Assembly: GCA_963989245.1 (NCBI GenBank)
Contig: OZ022347.1
Span: forward strand, 467,044-531,043
Source of the DNA: Nansenia antarctica
Taxonomy: Eukaryota; Chordata; Actinopteri; Argentiniformes; Microstomatidae
Length of the DNA stretch: 64,000 bases
Reading direction: 5' to 3'
In this document: piece after piece, positions 47,476 through 49,893 of the stretch
Position numbering within the stretch: the stretch's first letter is position 1
How the letters are laid out: the number at the start of each line of letters is the position of its first letter
Position numbers and translations under genes: made by a program
The notes under the pieces: generated by a model
The model's input: only the letters and a program-made list of their open reading frames with translations
What the model was told of the DNA's origin: nothing
Database searches by the model: none

Positions 47476-49856
47476 TACTGACTTACTGACTTACTGACTG
47501 ACTGACTGACTGACATACTGACTGTCTGACTGACTGACTTACTGATTTCCGTCCTTCCGTCCGTCCTTCCGTCCAGGCCCTGCGTCGGCAGTTCTCCGGG
47601 GCGCTGCCCCTGGCCCAGCAGGAGAGGTTCTCCCAGACCATGGTGCGTCTGCAGGAGGAGAGGCGGAGGGCGGAGGAGGAGAGGGGGAAAGCGGAGGAGG
47701 AGAGGAGCAGGGCAGAGGGCAGGGCTCAGGAGCTGGCGCTGAGGCAGAGAGGCCTGGAGGAGCTGATCGCCACGCTGAAGGACGTGAAGGGGGCGCAGAA
47801 GGTGGGTGGAGGAGGAAGGATGGAGATGTCAACACTAGAACAGCCATGAGTAAAGAAACGTGTTGTATCTTTGCACTCTTCGCAAATTTCAGGACCCTCC
47901 TTTCATGACTTGTCCTAGATATGTGCGTTCTACCACCCCAGTATCCTTACATGTTCTAAACCACATCAGGATAAGCTGGTATGAAGCTATTTTGACGTTT
48001 TTCTCTGTCGGAAGCAGGCTAATTTACAAGACGCGCCAACTAGTGGTTGTTGTGTGTAAGTAGCAGCTTAGCATTGTAAAGAGGCAAGGTTGCTCTTTTA
48101 GTAGGTAAAAAAGGCACGGCTGTTCTAGTGTTAACCTCTAGCCCCACTAAGTTTTGAAAGGAGTTTAGTTGTGCTTCTCTCTAGTAGCGTGTAGTACTGT
48201 CCCTCAGCCTTACAGGATGTAAACAGTAGCTAACTACTGGCAGACGTCTGCTAGTGGTTCTATCTCTCCTCATTAAACCTGCCGTATCGACGCTTGTTCG
48301 TTTTTCACACTAAAACTAGAACTGGAGCCAGTTACATAAAGATAGACCCAGTCTACAGACTGTTGTTGCATAAAGATAGACCCAGTCTACAGACTGTTAC
48401 ATAAAGATAGACCCAGTCTACAGACTGTTACATAAAGATAGACCCAGTCTACAGACTGTTACATAAAGATAGACCCAGTCTACAGACTGTTACATAAAGA
48501 TAGACCCAGTCTACAGACTGTTGTTACATAAAGATAGACCCAGTCTACAGACTGTTGTTGCATAAAGATAGACCCAGTCTACAGACTGTTGTTACATAAA
48601 GATAGACCCAGTCTACAGACTGTTACATAAAGATAGACCCAGTCTACAGACTGTTACATAAAGATAGACCCAGTCTACAGACTGTTACATAAAGATAGAC
48701 CCAGTCTACAGACTGTTACATAAAGATAGACCCAGTCTACAGACTGTTGTTGTATAAAGATAGACCCAGTCTACAGACTGTTGCATAAAGATAGACCCAG
48801 TCTACAGACTGTTGTTGTATAAAGATAGACCCAGTCTACAGACTGTTGTATAAAGATAGACCCAGTCTACAGACTGTTGTTACATAAAGATAGACCCTGT
48901 CTACAGACTGTTGTTACATAAAGATAGACCCAGTCTACAGACTGTTGTTACATAAAGATAGACCCAGTCTACAGACTGTTACATAAAGATAGACCCAGTC
49001 TACAGACTGTTGTTGCATAAAGATAGACCCAGTCTACAGACTGTTACATAAAGATAGACCCAGTCTACAGACTGTTGTTGCATAAAGATAGACCCAGTCT
49101 ACAGACTGTTGTTGCATAAAGATAGACCCAGTCTACAGACTGTTACATAAAGATAGACCCAGTCTACAGACTGTTACATAAAGATAGACCCAGTCTACAG
49201 ACTGTTGTTGCATAAAGATAGACCCAGTCTACAGACTGTTACATAAAGATAGACCCAGTCTACAGACTGTTGTTACATAAAGATAGACCCAGTCTACAGA
49301 CTGTTACATAAAGATAGACCCAGTCTACAGACTGTTACATAAAGATAGACCCAGTCTACAGACTGTTGTTGCATAAAGATAGACCCAGTCTACAGACTGT
49401 TGTTACATAAAGCTAGCCTATGAGTGACTAAAGTAAGACTGACTTAGATCAGCCTGTCACGCAATGCATTCTGGGTAAAATAAGACCATTTTTCCCCCCA
49501 GGTGAAGGAGTGGCACCAGAAGATGGAGGAGGTGCGTCTGCAGGAGCTGAGGAGGGGCAGGGAGCTGGGGGTCCGCAGGGAGGAGGTGCGCTATCTGAAG
49601 GTGCTGGTGGCGGAGCAGGAGACCACCATACGCGGCCTGGAGGAGGAGGGGGTGCACAGGAGCACGGTGAGAGACACACACGCGTGCGCACGCACATGCA
49701 CGCACTTCACCCACTTGGAGCATTAGAAATTATCTGTAATAATCAGGGCTCCCACGGGTCCTTGAAATCCTTGAAAGTTTGTGAATTCGAGAAAAAAAAA
49801 TCAAGGCCTTAATTTTTTGGGGAAAATAGACATGGGTCATTGAAAGTGCTTGAATT

Positions 49857-49893
<37 letters not shown>

